Assembly (NCBI GenBank): GCA_903891165.1
Contig: CAITDR010000640.1
Span: 1-32,830, forward strand
DNA: 32,830 bases
Direction: 5' to 3'
Source of the DNA: an uncultured Pseudomonadota bacterium
GTDB lineage: Bacteria; Myxococcota_A; UBA796; SXON01
Shown here: positions 22,690 to 29,946 of the stretch, piece by piece
How positions within the stretch are numbered: position 1 is the first letter of the stretch
Layout: each line of letters opens with the position of its first letter
Program-made: the position numbers and the translations under genes
Notes under the pieces: model-generated
The model's input: only the letters and a program-made list of their open reading frames with translations
Databases searched by the model: none
What the model was told of the DNA's origin: nothing

Positions 22690-23370
22690 TCACTGAACCA
22701 CAAACTGGGTGAAGTAGACCTGATCCACGGTCAGCGGTGCGATGGTGCCGTTGATGCGCGTCAACAGCTCATCCCGCAGCCGGGTTTTCCCATCGGTACC
22801 TTCCAGCTCGGCAAAGGTGTAGTCGCTGACGGCGGTCAGAATGGTATCCCGCAGCTTGGGGGTGCCCAGCTCCAGCGCCGGGGCGGCATCTTTCGAGCTC
22901 TCCAGCTGCACTTCCATCCGCAGTACCCGTCCGCCGCCGCTGCTCCGCAGGTTGACGACGAAGGTTTTTAGGTTGGTGATCACCTTGCCGTTGTCGTCGC
23001 TATGACCTTCGGCTTTGGCTTCCCCATGGCCCCCTTCGGCTTTGGTCTCTCCGTGGCCTTCGGCTTTGGCTTCCCCGTGACCCTCTGCGGGAGCGGCCTC
23101 TCCGTGGCCCTCTGCAGGAGCGGCTTCTCCATGGCCTTCGGCCTTGGCCTCCCCTTCCGCTTTGGCCTCTCCTTCGGCGGGGGCCGCCTCCGCCGCCGCT
23201 TCCCCTTCGGTCGCCTCTGCGGCTACCGGCTCAGCGGTGGGCTTCAGCACCTGCCCGCCAAAAAATCCACCGGCAGCGCCCGCAGCCAGCAGCACGACAC
23301 CGCCGCCGATCCGCATCAACAGCTGGCTTCGACCACCCTGGGGCTTGGCATTTTCGGCTTGCTCTTCCAT
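22690..23370 (-). CDS. fliL: Flagellar basal body-associated protein FliL with repeat linker
   Basis: FliL is a single-pass membrane protein that surrounds and supports stator units. The 226-residue protein has a membrane helix (LLMRIGGGVVLLAAGAAGGFFGG, about residues 18-40) and a C-terminal periplasmic domain (LKTFVVNLRSSGGGRVLRMEVQLE, LRDELLTRINGTI, VYFTQFVVQ). Between them are about 80 residues of imperfect EGHGEA[K/A] repeats, much longer than the usual short linker. I use ATG 23370 because AGGAG lies 5 bases upstream; the frame also has a GTG at 23376. A sigma-28-like promoter precedes it. Confidence 0.93.
   Translation of the reverse strand: MEEQAENAKPQGGRSQLLMRIGGGVVLLAAGAAGGFFGGQVLKPTAEPVAAEATEGEAAAEAAPAEGEAKAEGEAKAEGHGEAAPAEGHGEAAPAEGHGEAKAEGHGETKAEGGHGEAKAEGHSDDNGKVITNLKTFVVNLRSSGGGRVLRMEVQLESSKDAAPALELGTPKLRDTILTAVSDYTFAELEGTDGKTRLRDELLTRINGTIAPLTVDQVYFTQFVVQ
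22995..23230 (-). repeat. Tandem coding repeat in fliL linker
   Basis: Imperfect units of about 24-27 bp encode EGHGEAAPA, EGHGEAKA, EGHGETKA and EGEAKA. The His, Gly, Glu and Ala-rich stretch joins the membrane helix to the FliL periplasmic domain. Unit number may vary between strains. Confidence 0.7.
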
Positions 23371-23403
23371 GGCCACTCCTGAATACCCCTTCCAGCTTTT
23401 GAA

Positions 23404-23430
23404 CCATCGGACGGTGGGCCGCTTTCTTGA
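23404..23430 (-). promoter_or_regulatory. Sigma-28-like promoter of fliL operon
   Basis: Read on the minus strand, TCAA (23430-23427) is followed after 15 bases by TCCGATGG (23411-23404), the same geometry as the other four sites. The fliL ATG lies 33 bases further on. It would give fliL-fliM-fliN-fliO-fliP-fliQ-fliR-flhB an internal start in the gap after flgE. Confidence 0.6.
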
Positions 23431-23485
23431 GCCGGGGCGGGGCCACCATAGCCCCGAGGGGGGGCTTTCTCAAGTCCTTCTGGCC

Positions 23486-24805
23486 TCAGACGAGGTTGAC
23501 GAGGGTTTGCAGGCTCTCATCTGCCGTGCTGATCACCGAGGCGTTGGCCTGATAGGTGCGCTGGGCGGTGATCATATTGACGAACTGCTCTTCCAGGTTG
23601 ACGTTGCTCTTTTCGAGCGCGCTCCCGGTGATCGCTCCACGACTTCCGGTGCCAGCCACCCCGATGGCGGGGTCGCCTGCATCCACCGTGGCGGCAAACA
23701 GGTTGTTTCCTGCACGATCCAGCGCCCACTCGGCTTGGAAGGTGGCGGTGGCCACCTGCCCGAGCACCCTCTGCTCGCCGTTGGTATAGGTGCCGCTGAT
23801 CACCCCGGCGCTGGTCACCGCGACCGACAGCAGCTCGCCGACGCCGTTGCCGTCCTGCTGCAGCGAGGTGACCGAGTCGGTGTCGCCGCCCATTTTGAGG
23901 TCGGTGTAGTCAAAAACAAGGTTGGTCGCTGCAGCACCGCTGAAGGTCCAGCCTGCCGTGTTCACCTGGGTCGATGCGGTCAGCACGCCCGCCGTGTCGA
24001 AGGTGGCGGTGCCCGAAGCCACCTGAAAGGCCTCTCCGGCCGGTCCAAAAGGCAGCCCGGCGCCGTTGGTGGCCTCAGCTGCGTCGGTGACCGCATACCA
24101 GTTCCAGTCCGAAGGCCCGGTCTGCTCGAAGACCACGGTGACATCATGTGCGGTGCCCCGGCTGTCGTAGATGCTGATACTGGTGCTGAAGTCCGCGTCG
24201 TTGGCCGCCTGGGTGATGGTGATACCACCTGCACCCACACCCCAGAAGTTCGCAGCGTCCGTCGTCAGCGGGTTGTCGTAGGCACCAGCTGCATCCGCCG
24301 ACTCGGCCATCATCGCCTCCAGCGTGATGGTGGAACTGGCGGTGGCGGGTACGGCCGAGGTGTCCAGCTGGAGATCGGCAAGTACCGGCCCGATCAGTCC
24401 GGCGGTGTCGGCATTAAAGCCCTGTACACGCATGCCCTGGGTGTTCACCAGGAAGCCGCTCGGATCAACGTAGAAGGCGCCATCCCGCGTGTAGTAGTTC
24501 TGGAAACCGTTGTTGACCATAAAAAAACCGCTGCCGCTGATGGCCATGTCGGTGGCGTTCCCGGTGGCTTCCAGGGTGCCCTGCCCGAACAGCGTGGTCA
24601 GCCGGTTGACGGCGGCGCCGGTGCCCAGCGTGCTGGGGCCAGCCAACCCGAACATGGTCTGCGGCATAAAATCTGCAAAGCTGGCGCGCGTCTGCTTAAA
24701 ACCCGTCGTGTTGACATTGGCGATATTATCGCCAATCACCGACAGGCTGGTGCTGGATACCCCCAGGCCACTGGCACCGACATTCAGCGTGCTGAACAGA
24801 GACAT
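23486..24805 (-). CDS. flgE: Flagellar hook protein FlgE
   Basis: FlgE polymerises into the hook. The 439-residue protein has the N-terminal rod/hook signature (STLNVGASGLGVSSTSLSVIGDNIANVNTTGFK) and the matching C-terminal helix (SNVNLEEQFVNMITAQRTYQANASVISTADESLQTLVNL), with variable beta-rich domains between. The frame opens at 24835, but ATG 24805 begins the conserved region and has GAGGAG 6 bases upstream. It follows flgD after a 69-bp gap that shows no clear promoter. Confidence 0.95.
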   Translation of the reverse strand: MSLFSTLNVGASGLGVSSTSLSVIGDNIANVNTTGFKQTRASFADFMPQTMFGLAGPSTLGTGAAVNRLTTLFGQGTLEATGNATDMAISGSGFFMVNNGFQNYYTRDGAFYVDPSGFLVNTQGMRVQGFNADTAGLIGPVLADLQLDTSAVPATASSTITLEAMMAESADAAGAYDNPLTTDAANFWGVGAGGITITQAANDADFSTSISIYDSRGTAHDVTVVFEQTGPSDWNWYAVTDAAEATNGAGLPFGPAGEAFQVASGTATFDTAGVLTASTQVNTAGWTFSGAAATNLVFDYTDLKMGGDTDSVTSLQQDGNGVGELLSVAVTSAGVISGTYTNGEQRVLGQVATATFQAEWALDRAGNNLFAATVDAGDPAIGVAGTGSRGAITGSALEKSNVNLEEQFVNMITAQRTYQANASVISTADESLQTLVNLV

Positions 24806-24874
24806 GAGTGCTCCTCTGTGGTCTGACCGGGCCACAACGGGATTTTTGTTGTAAAGTCGAAAGAATTCACGGTT

Positions 24875-25543
24875 TCAGATCGCGCCGCCGGTGGACAGCC
24901 GCAAAATGTTGCCAATATCGATCGGGATACCGTTGACTGAAGGCTCGGCGGTCCCGTTGGAGAAGCTCATCTCGTCGATAATGCCCTTGACCAGCGCGGT
25001 AACCGCCACATCTTCGCCATTGGCGTCGGTAGCGTAAATTTCAAAGCTGTAGTCGCCCTCGACCACCTGTCCGCTGCTGTTTTTGCCATCCCACGTCGCG
25101 GTGCCTTCGCCGGCATCGCGTCCGCTGACCGTAAAGGTGTCCACCACCTTTCCATTTTCGTCCAGCACGGTGACGGTGGCGCTGCTGAAGCTCTGCGATG
25201 CATCGAACATCAGCTCCTGCTCTCCTTCGCCGTCGTAGTGGAACTTGTCGGACAACGCGACTACTTCCTGGCCCAGCAGATTGACCATGGATGCATTGTT
25301 CATCGAGGCGTTGAGCAGGTTCATGGTCTCCAGCTGCCCATTGACCCCCTGCAGCTGCTCCAACGACGAAAACTGCGCCAGCTGCGCAATAAAGTCCTCG
25401 TTGGACATGGGGTTGGTGGGATCCTGGTTCTGCAGTTGTGTGGTCAGCAACCGCAAAAAAGTGTCCTTGCCCAGCTGGGTTGAGCCGGTCTCAGGAGTGG
25501 TTGCGGCGCTGCTGTAGCTGCTGATGTTGGAGATGGTGCTCAT
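24875..25543 (-). CDS. flgD: Flagellar hook assembly protein FlgD
   Basis: FlgD is the hook cap scaffold. The 222-residue protein has the diagnostic N-terminal region (LGKDTFLRLLTTQLQNQDPTNPMSNEDFIAQLAQFSSLEQ), then an Ig-like domain of the FlgD/FLN type (GQEVVALSDKFHYDGEGEQ, TATWDGKNSSGQVVEGDYSFEIYA). It has the usual length and position, after fliK and before flgE. Confidence 0.96.
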   Translation of the reverse strand: MSTISNISSYSSAATTPETGSTQLGKDTFLRLLTTQLQNQDPTNPMSNEDFIAQLAQFSSLEQLQGVNGQLETMNLLNASMNNASMVNLLGQEVVALSDKFHYDGEGEQELMFDASQSFSSATVTVLDENGKVVDTFTVSGRDAGEGTATWDGKNSSGQVVEGDYSFEIYATDANGEDVAVTALVKGIIDEMSFSNGTAEPSVNGIPIDIGNILRLSTGGAI

Positions 25544-25552
25544 GGCGCCTCA

Positions 25553-26575
25553 CTACAGGATGCGGTGGATCAGCCCGCGGTGATGGTTTTTGTCAGGGGT
25601 TTCTGCTGCGGTTTCGGGCCTTTGCCGGGGGGCCTGCCGCTGGGGTGCATCCTGCTGTGTCTGGCCCTGCTGGCCACCGCGCGGATCTCCCGGCTCCATC
25701 CGGTCGTTCTGGGTGCTGCTGCTGGCGCTGATCGGCCGCCACTGCACCGAGCCCAGCGTGTCGCCATGCAGCCCCAGCCGCTGTTCCAGCTCCCGGGTCG
25801 CACCGTTCAGGATTTTTTTCAACGCGGCGTCGCCGCCCACTTCGATGTGGACCTCGGCACCACTTCGCAGCACGTCCAGCTCCCACCGTCCGCCACTGTC
25901 CTGGATCTCCAGCCGCAATTGCTGGGGTACCGGCGCACTCAGCTCGGGGGTGGTCAGGGGCTCGATCTCGGCGAGTTTTTGGTTGGCATCCACACGCTCG
26001 CCCGCATCGCCGGTCTCCAGCTTCGCGCTGCTGAGCCATGCCGCCAGATCTTCTCCTTCGGGCAGGTTCTCCTCGTTCAGCTCTGCGGCTCCTTCTACAA
26101 CGCCGATCATCGCCTGAGTGAACCCGGGTTCACTTGCCTCTGCGGGTGCCGTTTTGGCAGAAGAGGGCGGCGGGTCGAGGCGGAGCTGCGGGGGCGGCAA
26201 AACGTCTTCACGGACACGGATGTGGACATCGGCTGGAAGCAGGTGCTCCAGGTTTTTGGGCAGCGTCGGTGGCTCAGCGAGCAGAGGACCGGGCAGAGGT
26301 ACCGCCGCCGCTACCAGCGGGGGTGCCAGCAGGGCCGGGACCAATGGCAGAGAGGACTGGACACCCATCGGCGCCCAGGGATCCAGATCCTCCGCGGGCG
26401 GTGTAGAGGCCTCCTCCACCACCGTTGGTGCCGTGCGGTCAGCCACGTCTACGGGATCCGCCTCGGCCAGCATCCGTGCAAAGGGCTCCGCATCGCGGGG
26501 TTGCTCACGCCGTACCGACTCCCGAGGAGGACGGGAGGTGGCTTCGGTGCGGGGCATCAGCAGAGGGCTGTGCAT
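25553..26575 (-). CDS. fliK: Flagellar hook-length control protein FliK
   Basis: FliK measures hook length and signals FlhB to switch substrates. The 340-residue protein is mostly low-complexity Pro/Ala/Glu linker, as expected. It has a compact C-terminal domain (PQQLRLEIQDSGGRWELDVLRSGAEVHIEVGGDAALKKILNGAT, about residues 225-275) followed by a Gln-rich hydrophilic tail. Identity rests on this domain and on its place directly before flgD. Around residue 150 a copy of the genome-dispersed palindrome is read in frame as SEPGFTQ. Confidence 0.85.
   Translation of the reverse strand: MHSPLLMPRTEATSRPPRESVRREQPRDAEPFARMLAEADPVDVADRTAPTVVEEASTPPAEDLDPWAPMGVQSSLPLVPALLAPPLVAAAVPLPGPLLAEPPTLPKNLEHLLPADVHIRVREDVLPPPQLRLDPPPSSAKTAPAEASEPGFTQAMIGVVEGAAELNEENLPEGEDLAAWLSSAKLETGDAGERVDANQKLAEIEPLTTPELSAPVPQQLRLEIQDSGGRWELDVLRSGAEVHIEVGGDAALKKILNGATRELEQRLGLHGDTLGSVQWRPISASSSTQNDRMEPGDPRGGQQGQTQQDAPQRQAPRQRPETAAETPDKNHHRGLIHRIL
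26117..26134. repeat. Palindromic repeat, copy 4, inside fliK
   Basis: The perfect 18-bp palindrome AGTGAACCCGGGTTCACT, preceded by CTG as in the other copies, lies within the linker-coding part of fliK and keeps the frame open (SEPGFTQ on the minus strand). This shows that the sequence is not confined to gene ends. Confidence 0.92.
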
Positions 26576-26578
26576 TTT

Positions 26579-27331
26579 TCAGGGCCGGGCGGGGGCTGCA
26601 GGAGCAGCCGCCGCTGGGGTTCCCGGGGTCGCCGCAGCGGCCGGGGTGGTTGGGGTTGCCGGGGCGGCAGCAGGAGTTTCTTCCGGGGTCTTGGCAGGCA
26701 CCACAGGAGAAACCGGACGAGCCATCTTACCGGCAAGACGTGCAGCTTTGATCGGGTTGAGTGCCGCCAAAAGCTTTCCAGCTTTGTTCGGGTTCATCCG
26801 ATCCAGAACCTGGACAGCCAACGGCTCATCCAGGGCCTCAAACATCGCTGCGATATTGGAAGGACGGTTGGCCTCGACCATTTTGACGAGGTCATCCACC
26901 TTGGTTTTTTCAGACTGATCGGCGGCATCCAGCTGCAGCGCAATCTCTTCGCGCAGCTTTTTGATCTCGGAGAGCCGGGCAATCAAGCGTTTTTCCGTTG
27001 CCTTCAACTCCTCGGCACGGACATCGATCAGGCGCTCGCGCTCCTCCAGCGCGGCTGCGCGGGTGCGTAGCGACGTGGCCAGCTCGAGTGCGCCCTGCTC
27101 TTCCAGGGAGCACCAGCGGCGAACCCAAGCGGGATCTGGAGCATCCGCACGGCGCAGCGGCGCCACGGACACGGGACGCTCAGCGGCTACCGTGACCGTC
27201 TCGGGGCTGGCCGGGGTGGCCTCAGCGGGAGATGCAGACAGAGCCGCGCGGGCCGGCGGCTGACGCGTATCTGCCCCCATCCCCAGGCAGGCAAAGATGG
27301 CGAGAACCGGAAGGAGATGGAAGCGGCGCAT
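26579..27331 (-). CDS. motE: MotE-like flagellar motility protein
   Basis: The 250-residue protein has a signal or anchor (MRRFHLLPVLAIFACLGMG) and a coiled coil (about residues 85-150). A MgtE-N-like domain follows (VEANRPSNIAAMFEALDEPLAVQVLDRMNPNKAGKLLAALNPIKAARL), the signature of MotE, a periplasmic protein that assists stator assembly. It ends in an unusual Ala/Pro/Thr-rich tail of about 50 residues. It overlaps the fliJ stop (ATGA), a common fliJ-motE arrangement. A general MgtE-N-domain protein would be the alternative. Confidence 0.8.
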   Translation of the reverse strand: MRRFHLLPVLAIFACLGMGADTRQPPARAALSASPAEATPASPETVTVAAERPVSVAPLRRADAPDPAWVRRWCSLEEQGALELATSLRTRAAALEERERLIDVRAEELKATEKRLIARLSEIKKLREEIALQLDAADQSEKTKVDDLVKMVEANRPSNIAAMFEALDEPLAVQVLDRMNPNKAGKLLAALNPIKAARLAGKMARPVSPVVPAKTPEETPAAAPATPTTPAAAATPGTPAAAAPAAPARP

Positions 27332-27738
27332 CAGCGAGGCCTCCGAGAGGCGATCTCGTCCATCCAGCGGGCCTCTACACGGTTCGCCTCTTCCAGCTCT
27401 TCCCGATCACGAGCCTGGATCACCGTGTCCAGCGTCAGCTCCTCGCGCACATTTTTGATGTGACGATCCTGCTGGAGTTCTACGTCGCGGGCTCGCTGGG
27501 CCAGACGCGCATTTTCACGGCGCAGGTTCAGCTCCTGGCGTAGACGCCAGCTGTGGTACTCGGCCAGGGCTGCCGCATCGGTGGGCGAGGTAGCCGCATG
27601 GCCCTCCACCAGCGCAAGCTCCAGGCTCTGCACCCGCTCCGCCTGGCGCTCGCGCTCCACCTCAGCCTGTTTGAGCTGAAGCGAAGACTGCTGGCGCTGG
27701 TAGACCCGCAGGCGACGGAGGGTATCGAGGACCGCCAT
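27331..27738 (-). CDS. fliJ: Flagellar export chaperone FliJ
   Basis: FliJ is a coiled-coil stalk that links the export ATPase to FlhA. The 135-residue product is almost entirely helical and charged (LDTLRRLRVYQRQQSSLQLKQAEVERERQAERVQSLE through REELEEANRVEARWMDEIA), as FliJ is. The frame extends to 27846, but the extra N-terminal part is basic and unrelated, and ATG 27738 begins the typical FliJ helix. No strong ribosome site is visible. It is separated from fliH and from the missing fliI by the whole island. Confidence 0.8.
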   Translation of the reverse strand: MAVLDTLRRLRVYQRQQSSLQLKQAEVERERQAERVQSLELALVEGHAATSPTDAAALAEYHSWRLRQELNLRRENARLAQRARDVELQQDRHIKNVREELTLDTVIQARDREELEEANRVEARWMDEIASRRPR

Positions 27739-27842
27739 AGATCTGGATTCGGCGCGGTGGCCCCTAGCTTGAGCACGCCGAAGGCCCCGAATCGGAGTCC
27801 GTCGGAAGTGTGGCGGCGCAGATCTACGGGCCTGATAAAAAA

Positions 27843-28583
27843 TCATCCGCCCTCTTCCTGGATCGGCTTCCAGCGGAAGCTCAGCGGATCCTGCGCCTCC
27901 CCATCTTTGCGTACCTCAAAATGCAGGTGAGCCCCGGTCGAGTGCCCCGTAGAGCCCACCGCCCCGATCACCTCGTTTTCGCCCACTTCCTGCCCTTCCA
28001 CCACGCCGATCTGGCTGCAGTGGGCATAGCGGGTGGTCACCCCGTTGCCGTGGTCCAGCACCACCAGGTTGCCAAAGCCCCCATTGGGTCCCGCAAAAAT
28101 GACTTTCCCAGGTTGAACAGCGTGGATCGGCGTCCCTGACCGCGCCCCGATATCCACCCCCTGGTGAAAGCGGGTTTTTCCGTGGATAGGGTCGGCGCGC
28201 ATCCCAAAACCGCTGGTGAGAATCCCTTCCGCTCCCAGCTCCGGGTGTGCACCGTCCTGCGGCAGCATTTTTTGTTGGATGGAGGCGGAGCTGTCCAGAC
28301 CATGCAGCGCCAACGATTGCTCCAGCTGCGCACTGAGCCCTAAAAGACCCGCCTCGCCCACCTGGCGCCCGATCTCCTGATCAAAAAGTTCTGAAAAGGT
28401 GGACATTGCACCCGACGAAAAAGGCCCATCTGGCACTGTCGAGCGCAGGTTTTTTGCGAGGAAGGTATAGAGATAGGACTCAAAAGCGGCCCCGGCTTCG
28501 CGGGTACTCTTCGCCTTTTGCAGGCTATCCGCCGCGTCAGGCAACACCGACAGATTCGCAACGGTAGCAGTGGGGTCGATCAT
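27843..28583 (-). CDS. FlgJ-type rod-binding domain fused to M23 peptidase
   Basis: The 246-residue protein begins with a FlgJ-like rod-cap domain (AAFESYLYTFLAKNLRSTVP, MSTFSELFDQEIGRQV, LSAQLEQSL, residues about 30-92). It continues into a complete M23 zinc metallopeptidase domain with ligands H and D in HQGVDIG, and H-x-H in GAHLHFEV. Enteric FlgJ carries a glucosaminidase domain instead, and many bacteria have the rod domain alone. The protein should cap the growing rod and open the peptidoglycan by cutting peptide cross-links. AGGAGG lies 6 bases before the ATG, and it follows flgI by 8 bases as flgJ usually does. Confidence 0.88.
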   Translation of the reverse strand: MIDPTATVANLSVLPDAADSLQKAKSTREAGAAFESYLYTFLAKNLRSTVPDGPFSSGAMSTFSELFDQEIGRQVGEAGLLGLSAQLEQSLALHGLDSSASIQQKMLPQDGAHPELGAEGILTSGFGMRADPIHGKTRFHQGVDIGARSGTPIHAVQPGKVIFAGPNGGFGNLVVLDHGNGVTTRYAHCSQIGVVEGQEVGENEVIGAVGSTGHSTGAHLHFEVRKDGEAQDPLSFRWKPIQEEGG

Positions 28584-28591
28584 GGTCCCTC

Positions 28592-29686
28592 CTACAGACT
28601 TTCGATCTCGGCGTGCAGACCACCTGCAGCCCGCATCGCCTGGAGGATGATGATCAGATCGCGCGGGGTCACGCCCATATCGTTGAGCGCATTCACCACA
28701 TCGCCCACCGTCACCCCCTGCAAAAGGGTCAGCTTGCCATTGGCTTCATCCGCCCTGATCCGGACATTGTCCACCACCGTGGTCTCGCCTGCCCCAAGCA
28801 TATTGGGCTGGCTCACCTGCGTATCTTCCTGCACCTCGATGGTCAGGCCGCCGTGCGCCACCGCCACCGGGCTGATGGTGATACTCGCGCCCATGACCAC
28901 GGTCCCCGTGCGCTCATCCACCACGACACGATTGGGCGTATCCATACTGATATCGAGGGCTTCTACCCGAGCGATCAACTCTGCCTGACGACCCAACCAG
29001 GCATCCGGCACTGTCACCGTGATCGTACCTCCATCGCGGGCCTGGGCAAAATCCCCGTCCAAGGCACGGTTGATCGAAGTGGCCATCCCCGTCGCATTCG
29101 CAAAATCGGGCTGGTGCAGCACCCACTCCAGGCGGGTGGTCTCGGGCACATTCAGCCCGTTGGGCACCTCCACCTCCACCGTCGCCCCGCCCGCCACCCA
29201 GCCCACCGTCGGGTGATTTTTTGTTACAGCATCGCGACCGGTCCCGATGGTAAAGCCACCGACCGTAATCGCACCCTGCGCCGTGGCGACCATCAACCCA
29301 TTCGGAGCATAGAGGGGCGTCAAGAGTAGCACTCCCCCATCCAACGACTTTGCATCACCAACACTGGAGACCTGAATATCCAGGCGGCTCCCCGGACGAG
29401 ACCCCGAAGGTAGCTTCGCAGTCACCATCACCATCGCGATGTTTTTGGACTTGATGTCCGCATCGGACATGGTCACACCGAGCCCCTGCAGCCGATTGGC
29501 CAGGTTGCTCACGGCTGCCACATTCTGCGTACTATCCCCGGTGCGGTTCAGGCCGACCACCAGACCATAGCCCACCAAAGGGTTGCTACGAACCCCATAG
29601 AGGCTCGCAACATCCTTGATCCGGGCCGCATCGGCCGGTCCAGACCACAGCAGAAGGGCGGCGATCAACCACATGCTCCGGTCCAT
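28592..29686 (-). CDS. flgI: Flagellar P-ring protein FlgI
   Basis: FlgI forms the periplasmic P-ring bushing and implies an outer membrane. The product (364 residues from ATG 29686) has a Sec signal peptide ending at PADA-ARIKD. The family sequence follows (LYGVRSNPLVGYGLVVGLNRTGDSTQN, VTAKLPSGSRPGSRLDIQVSSVGDAKSLDGGVLLLTPL, and a C-terminal GVTPRDLIIILQAMRAAGGLHAEIE). An alternative ATG at 29731 adds 15 residues and has GAGGAG about 11 bases upstream. I prefer 29686 because the signal peptide is then normal. It is the first gene of the minus-strand operon. Confidence 0.95.
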   Translation of the reverse strand: MDRSMWLIAALLLWSGPADAARIKDVASLYGVRSNPLVGYGLVVGLNRTGDSTQNVAAVSNLANRLQGLGVTMSDADIKSKNIAMVMVTAKLPSGSRPGSRLDIQVSSVGDAKSLDGGVLLLTPLYAPNGLMVATAQGAITVGGFTIGTGRDAVTKNHPTVGWVAGGATVEVEVPNGLNVPETTRLEWVLHQPDFANATGMATSINRALDGDFAQARDGGTITVTVPDAWLGRQAELIARVEALDISMDTPNRVVVDERTGTVVMGASITISPVAVAHGGLTIEVQEDTQVSQPNMLGAGETTVVDNVRIRADEANGKLTLLQGVTVGDVVNALNDMGVTPRDLIIILQAMRAAGGLHAEIESL

Positions 29687-29784
29687 CGGTCCCTGGAGGA
29701 TTTTCTTGAGGAGGAGGAGGCGATCTGGCATCCGTGATGCGACTCCTCAAAATATTTCCACAATGATTGATTAAATAATCAAAG

Positions 29785-29813
29785 ATTATAGGTCATTATT
29801 ATAGTGAATCCAA
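29785..29813 (-). promoter_or_regulatory. Sigma-70-like promoter of the flgI operon
   Basis: On the minus strand TTGGAT (29813-29808) is followed after 17 bases by a perfect TATAAT (29790-29785). A second TATAAT lies at 29803-29798. The AT-rich segment also holds the inverted repeat TTGATTA/TAATCAA (29767-29782). It lies upstream of flgI and is the only strong vegetative-type promoter seen for the block. Confidence 0.5.
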
Positions 29814-29843
29814 AAAACCATCCTTTTTTCTAGTCGTCCGCTC

Positions 29844-29870
29844 TAAACGACCGCTCCCTGGGACCGATGC
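29844..29870 (+). promoter_or_regulatory. Sigma-28-like promoter of flagellin gene
   Basis: TAAACGAC begins at 29844. After 15 bases counted from TAAA, ACCGATGC occupies 29863-29870. Flagellin genes are the classic FliA targets. The predicted leader is about 70 bases. Confidence 0.65.
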
Positions 29871-29877
29871 CCTGTGA

Positions 29878-29946
29878 GCAAGGGTCGGCAAGGCCCTGTT
29901 TGCAACGACGGCCCCCAGTACCGGGGGAAGCACCGACGGAGTGTTC
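29878..29946 (+). promoter_or_regulatory. Structured 5' leader of flagellin mRNA
   Basis: The predicted leader has an imperfect hairpin at about 29877-29903 (GCAAGGG paired with CCCTGTTTGC) and a second, CCCCC-AGTACC-GGGGG (29912-29927). A GGAG ribosome site at 29938-29941 and ATG at 29947 follow. Leader hairpins could stabilise this abundant message. Confidence 0.4.

Noticed and set aside
23450-23466. Terminator after flgE
   Set aside because: The AGCCCC/GGGGCT hairpin has a T-run only on the plus strand, the wrong side for flgE.
23144-24826. 560-residue plus-strand frame
   Set aside because: It is antisense to flgE and fliL and shows no domain of its own.
25565-27070. 501-residue plus-strand frame
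   Set aside because: It is antisense to fliK and motE, with Arg/Gly-rich shadow composition.
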